Shown: positions 60,679-64,000 of the stretch, piece after piece | How positions within the stretch are numbered: the stretch's first letter is position 1 | Layout of the letters: each line of letters starts with the position of its first letter | Notes under the pieces: generated by a model | Databases searched by the model: none | What the model was told of the DNA's origin: nothing | What the model saw: the letters and a program-made list of their open reading frames with translations, nothing else | Translations under genes and position numbers: made by a program | NCBI RefSeq assembly: GCF_003885045.1 | Contig: NZ_RHJS01000002.1 | Coordinates: 5,635,302 to 5,699,301 of the forward strand | Source of the DNA: Schaedlerella arabinosiphila | GTDB lineage: Bacteria; Bacillota; Clostridia; Lachnospirales; Lachnospiraceae | Direction: 5' to 3' | DNA length: 64,000 nt

Positions 60679-63087
60679 ATGGACAGGCAGAAAAGACCAT
60701 ATTTACAGATTGAGGTTGTAGAGACAGAACCCATTCATTTTCATGAAGAACTGGAATTGCTGTTCTTGCTGGAAGGGCGGGTTTCTATTGAGGCAGGCTG
60801 TGATAAATGGCAGATAGAAAAAGAAGATATCTTAATGATCAACAGCGGAATCCGGCACTCACTGCATGCATTGCGGGAGGGAAGCATCATTTGCAAGCTG
60901 ATGATTCCGCATCAGTTTATCGGCAGTTATATTAACAACAGTTTTTATTTGATCTGGTGCAATTCTGTTTCAGATAAAGCAGATGATTATGGAAAAATCC
61001 GGAAGATGCTCAAAGAGCTTGCGCGGCATTGCCTGATCAAAAAAGACTTCGATTTCTATTATCAGGGGAAAATCTATCAGTTGTTGTCCTGCCTGATCGA
61101 AGAATATTTGATTACAAATGAAGATATCCGTTATCATGACCGGATCAGCAAAGAAGACGAGCGCATTTCTCAGATTTTATCTTATATACAGGAAAACTAT
61201 AACAAAGAAATATCCTTAAAAGACCTGGCAAAAAAATTGTATCTGACAGATGCCTATTTATCACGGTTTATCAAAAAAGTACTGGGCAGAAACTTCTGGG
61301 AATATCTAAACTCCGTAAAGCTTCATTATGTGGTTGAAGATCTGCTGTATTCGACAAAATCAATAACCCGAATCGCAATGGACAACGGTTTTGCAAATAT
61401 GGCAACATTTAATAAATCTTTTCGAAATATGTACCATATGACCCCATCCGAATATAAAGCATCATCAGGCCCGAAAAAACAAAAGGAATGGAAAATCAAG
61501 CAGGAAAAAGAAAAAAGACTGCTCCAGGAACTGGAAGATTTTCTGAATGAGCCAGCCGAATTGGCGGGACAGGAAGGCATTGAAAAGTATAACGTGGAAA
61601 TTGACGCGAACCAGAAAAGGGAATATCCAAGGCCATGGAAAAAATTACTAAATGCAGGCTCGCTGGAGATGCTGCGGGATCACCGCATCCGGTCAGATCT
61701 GCTGAGAGTCAACAGCGCCCTGAAAATAACGCATGTCCGTTTTTGGAATGTATTATGTGATTCTACGGGATTGGGGATGTATAAGTCAGACAATCTGCAG
61801 GATTATGACTGGGGCATACTGAATGAATGCCTGGATTTTTTGCTGCAGAACCATATGAAGCCGGTGTTCCATATGGGATACAAAAAGGGCAGGTCGGGGG
61901 AAGGCGGATATACGTATGTGGATCAAAATTTTTCGTTTCAGTCGCTCTGGGAAATAGAGAAGGTATTTGAATTGCTGCTGCGGCATATGATCATGCGGTA
62001 TGGAAGGGAAGAGGTAGATACGTGGTGCTTCGAATTGTGGTATCCGAATATCTATTACAGTCTTCCAAAGTTTCTGGAGATAGACAGGGCATTTGCCTAT
62101 ACTGCTGAAATATATAAAACAATCCGGCGGATGCTTCCGGAGGTAAGTATAGGACTTGCAGAGTTTAGTCTGCTGACAGACAGTAACAGGCTATATGAAC
62201 GAATGGCTGCTTTTGAGAAAAGAGGAATCATCCCGAACTTTGTTTCCTGTGTCTCCTACCCTTATAAAGTGGTGCAAAAGGAAAATGTAGTGGTTCGGGA
62301 ATGGCAGTTTAAGGATGAATTTATATTAGAGGAAATAAAAAATCTGAAGCATATTATGAACCAGGTTGGCTGGGGGCATCTGCCGATTTGGATGACAGAA
62401 TATAATTTTACGCTTTTGAACGGGAACCCTCTGAATGATTCACGTTTTAAAGGGGCGTGGATCTTAAAAAGCATGGCCGATGTTGCGGAACATGTCGAAG
62501 TGGTTGGACACTGGCAGCTTTCTGATCTGTGTGCTCTGCCGGCAGATGCGGATCATAACCGATTACTGTATGGCGGCAAGGGACTGATCACAAAAGACGG
62601 GATCAATAAACCGTCTTATTTTGCATTGTATTTTTTGTCTTTGCTTAAGCCTTTTTTGGTTGATAAGGGAAAACACTATATGCTTACCATGGACAAGCAG
62701 GGAACGTATGCGATGGTTGTTTTTAATATGAAATTGCTGGGCGCCGCGGCATACATGAAGCCCGAAGGGGAGATTACAACGGATGATATGGAGCATATTT
62801 TTGAGAACGAAAAACCGGTTCAGATGCAGCTTCATTTGAATGGGATAAAGCCGGGAAAATACCGGATTAAAAGTCTGATTATTGATTCGAAGCACGGAGG
62901 AATCCAGGATTGGTTAAACAAGAATAAACAGATAGAGGTTTTGAAGGGAAATGAAATCTGGCATCTGCAGCAAATGTGCATGCCGGATATGCAGATCTAT
63001 ATCAAATCGGTGGATCAGATTCTGGATATTGACATTACATTGGGCGCAAATGACTTTATGTTTTATGAGATTGAACGGGTAAACTGA
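60679..63087 (+). CDS. AraC regulator with C-terminal GH39-like domain
   Basis: An 802-residue protein. Residues 1-90 form a cupin (HFHEELELLFLLEG). Residues 180-265 are the AraC double HTH (SLKDLAKKLYLTDAYLSRFIKK and the end motif MTPSEYK). Residues 330-800 resemble a GH39 beta-xylosidase. The acid/base motif WNEP is replaced by WYPN at 454-457, so the general acid Glu is gone, while Glu574 in WMTEYNF keeps the nucleophile position. The domain probably binds a glycoside as a sensor. It would activate the surrounding cluster. AAAGGAGG precedes the ATG. Confidence 0.85.
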   Translation: MDRQKRPYLQIEVVETEPIHFHEELELLFLLEGRVSIEAGCDKWQIEKEDILMINSGIRHSLHALREGSIICKLMIPHQFIGSYINNSFYLIWCNSVSDKADDYGKIRKMLKELARHCLIKKDFDFYYQGKIYQLLSCLIEEYLITNEDIRYHDRISKEDERISQILSYIQENYNKEISLKDLAKKLYLTDAYLSRFIKKVLGRNFWEYLNSVKLHYVVEDLLYSTKSITRIAMDNGFANMATFNKSFRNMYHMTPSEYKASSGPKKQKEWKIKQEKEKRLLQELEDFLNEPAELAGQEGIEKYNVEIDANQKREYPRPWKKLLNAGSLEMLRDHRIRSDLLRVNSALKITHVRFWNVLCDSTGLGMYKSDNLQDYDWGILNECLDFLLQNHMKPVFHMGYKKGRSGEGGYTYVDQNFSFQSLWEIEKVFELLLRHMIMRYGREEVDTWCFELWYPNIYYSLPKFLEIDRAFAYTAEIYKTIRRMLPEVSIGLAEFSLLTDSNRLYERMAAFEKRGIIPNFVSCVSYPYKVVQKENVVVREWQFKDEFILEEIKNLKHIMNQVGWGHLPIWMTEYNFTLLNGNPLNDSRFKGAWILKSMADVAEHVEVVGHWQLSDLCALPADADHNRLLYGGKGLITKDGINKPSYFALYFLSLLKPFLVDKGKHYMLTMDKQGTYAMVVFNMKLLGAAAYMKPEGEITTDDMEHIFENEKPVQMQLHLNGIKPGKYRIKSLIIDSKHGGIQDWLNKNKQIEVLKGNEIWHLQQMCMPDMQIYIKSVDQILDIDITLGANDFMFYEIERVN

Positions 63088-63106
63088 AAGCTGGTTTTAG
63101 TAAGAG

Positions 63107-63147
63107 GAGGCATCCACGGGAAAAGCTGCTGCGGCTGCCTCATTTTT
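63107..63147 (+). terminator. Terminator after the AraC-GH39 gene
   Basis: GAGGCA (63107) pairs with TGCCTC (63136), followed by ATTTTT. The long loop can form an inner hairpin. Confidence 0.65.
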
Positions 63148-63350
63148 CACATTTCTCATCGGCGCAATAATTGAAGTCAGAATTTGATTTTTAGAAAACA
63201 AGGAGTCAAAGTATGTCAAAAAGATTAAAGGAAGAGGTCGTGAGAATAAAAGTAGCTTTTGGTGAAAATGATATAATATAACCAATAAAAACAAGAGATT
63301 CATCATGAATGTGCACAAAATGGATTCTCTGATTTGGAGGGTAGGGAAAT

Positions 63351-64000
63351 ATGGTAAAGTACATTTTAAAACGGATACTGTATGTGATTCCTGTTATGTT
63401 CGGGGTATTGATCATCGTATTCGCATTGAAAAGCATTATGCCGGGAGATCCGGTAGATATGATACTTTCCTCAGATGCTTCTGCGGAAGAGAGACAGGCG
63501 AAGCGTGAAGAATTGGGGCTGGATAAACCGATTGCCGTGCAGTTTGCGGTTTATGTGAAAGGAATTGTGACAGAACTGGACTTTGGCACGTCGTATAAAA
63601 CAAACCAGCCTGTGTTTAACGAGTTGATGCAGAGGTTTCCGATTACATTTATTTTGGCGATCGGTTCTGTCTTTGCAGGAACATTGCTTGCGATTCCTCT
63701 GGGGATTCTCTCTGCGATCAAACAGTATACCTGGATTGACAGCCTGGTATTGGTATTTTCCATGCTGGCAGTCTCCATTCCAAGTTTTTGGTTCGCACTG
63801 ATGTGCCTGTCTTTATTCAGCGTGGAATTGGGACTCCTGCCTGCAATTTATGACGGAAGCCTGGGAAGCTGGATTATGCCGGTGCTTGTTATTGCGCTGG
63901 CTTCCATGTCAGGTCTGACCCGTATCACACGTTCCAGTATGCTGGAGGTGATCCGGTCAGACTATATCCGTACCGCCCGGGCTAAGGGGCAGACAGAGTG
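63351..64000 (+). CDS. Oligopeptide/dipeptide-type ABC permease (DppB-like), 3' end outside window
   Basis: The gene starts at 63351 with GGAGGGTAGGG upstream and remains open to the window end. The first 216 residues have the OppB/DppB layout: VKYILKRILYVIPVMFGVL, PGDPVDMIL, REELGLDKP, a membrane core and the start of the EAA loop (DYIRTARAKGQ). Beyond peptides, this family imports oligosaccharides and glycosides. As the first ABC gene beside the C-glycoside-like cluster it probably begins a further import operon. Confidence 0.92.
   Translation, partial: MVKYILKRILYVIPVMFGVLIIVFALKSIMPGDPVDMILSSDASAEERQAKREELGLDKPIAVQFAVYVKGIVTELDFGTSYKTNQPVFNELMQRFPITFILAIGSVFAGTLLAIPLGILSAIKQYTWIDSLVLVFSMLAVSIPSFWFALMCLSLFSVELGLLPAIYDGSLGSWIMPVLVIALASMSGLTRITRSSMLEVIRSDYIRTARAKGQTE

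Noticed and set aside
63213-63281. Small frame MSKRLKEEVVRIKVAFGEND before the DppB-like gene
   Set aside because: Weak ribosome site and overlap with a TATAAT-like box; not supported.
1-64000. CRISPR array, tRNA, rRNA or complete transposase
   Set aside because: No regularly spaced repeats, no cloverleaf or rRNA signatures, and no transposase motif were found on either strand.

Overview
The window reads as one chromosomal stretch of a spore-forming Clostridia bacterium, most likely a gut Lachnospiraceae. The evidence is a yabO-yabP-yabQ-divIC-spoIIE sporulation block, a CotS-like coat kinase, an NSS amine/amino-acid symporter, many glycoside hydrolases, strong AGGAGG ribosome sites and mid-range GC. 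No rRNA, tRNA, CRISPR array or complete insertion sequence was seen. Assignments rest on motif reading only; no database search was run.

Layout. (1) Positions 1-15135: one plus-strand surface-glycan locus. It holds a CDP-3,6-dideoxyhexose branch (RfbF, a degenerate RfbF-like twin, RfbH, RfbG), two SDR proteins, a C-methyltransferase-type enzyme, two more methyltransferases, two glycosyltransferases, a pentulose-phosphate epimerase and an IspD/TarI-like cytidylyltransferase. A small Rossmann module recurs in five of these proteins. An AT-rich insert (about 9.6-14.3 kb) carries a probable beta-propeller orphan and an isolated C-terminal piece of GAPDH. (2) 15.4-23.6 kb: an ArsR-like regulator, a GH2 enzyme, a phosphodiesterase-fold protein and a PotABCD-like ABC importer, looking like one catabolic operon. 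(3) 23.6-33 kb: accessory region with an enoate-reductase pseudogene, an XRE-PurM fusion, a WYL regulator whose 3' end lies in a MITE-like palindromic element, TfoX-N and GyrI-like proteins, an MqsRA-like toxin-antitoxin pair with a nonsense-interrupted toxin, a GH3 enzyme and gene remnants. (4) 33-39 kb: NSS symporter behind a structured leader, FapA-like protein, and a YtrA-type ABC operon with a frameshifted ATPase. (5) 39-53.7 kb: housekeeping and sporulation genes (asnS, cca, cotS-like, phosphohexomutase, hup, yabO-spoIIE), then four unrecognised genes ending in an OmpA-like lipoprotein, a YfcE-like phosphoesterase and a NYN-LOTUS protein. (6) 53.8-64 kb: GH42, YoeB/YefM, then a catabolic cluster with an MFS carrier, a Gfo/Idh/MocA oxidoreductase, a protein that looks like both subunits of a C-glycoside deglycosidase fused together, an AraC regulator carrying a degenerate GH39 domain, and the start of an oligopeptide-type ABC permease.

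The strongest candidates for undescribed biology are the fused C-glycoside-deglycosidase-like cluster (56.7-64 kb), the four-gene envelope operon behind spoIIE (48.5-51.9 kb), the HTH-PurM fusion, and the glycan locus with its recurring Rossmann module and GAPDH fragment.
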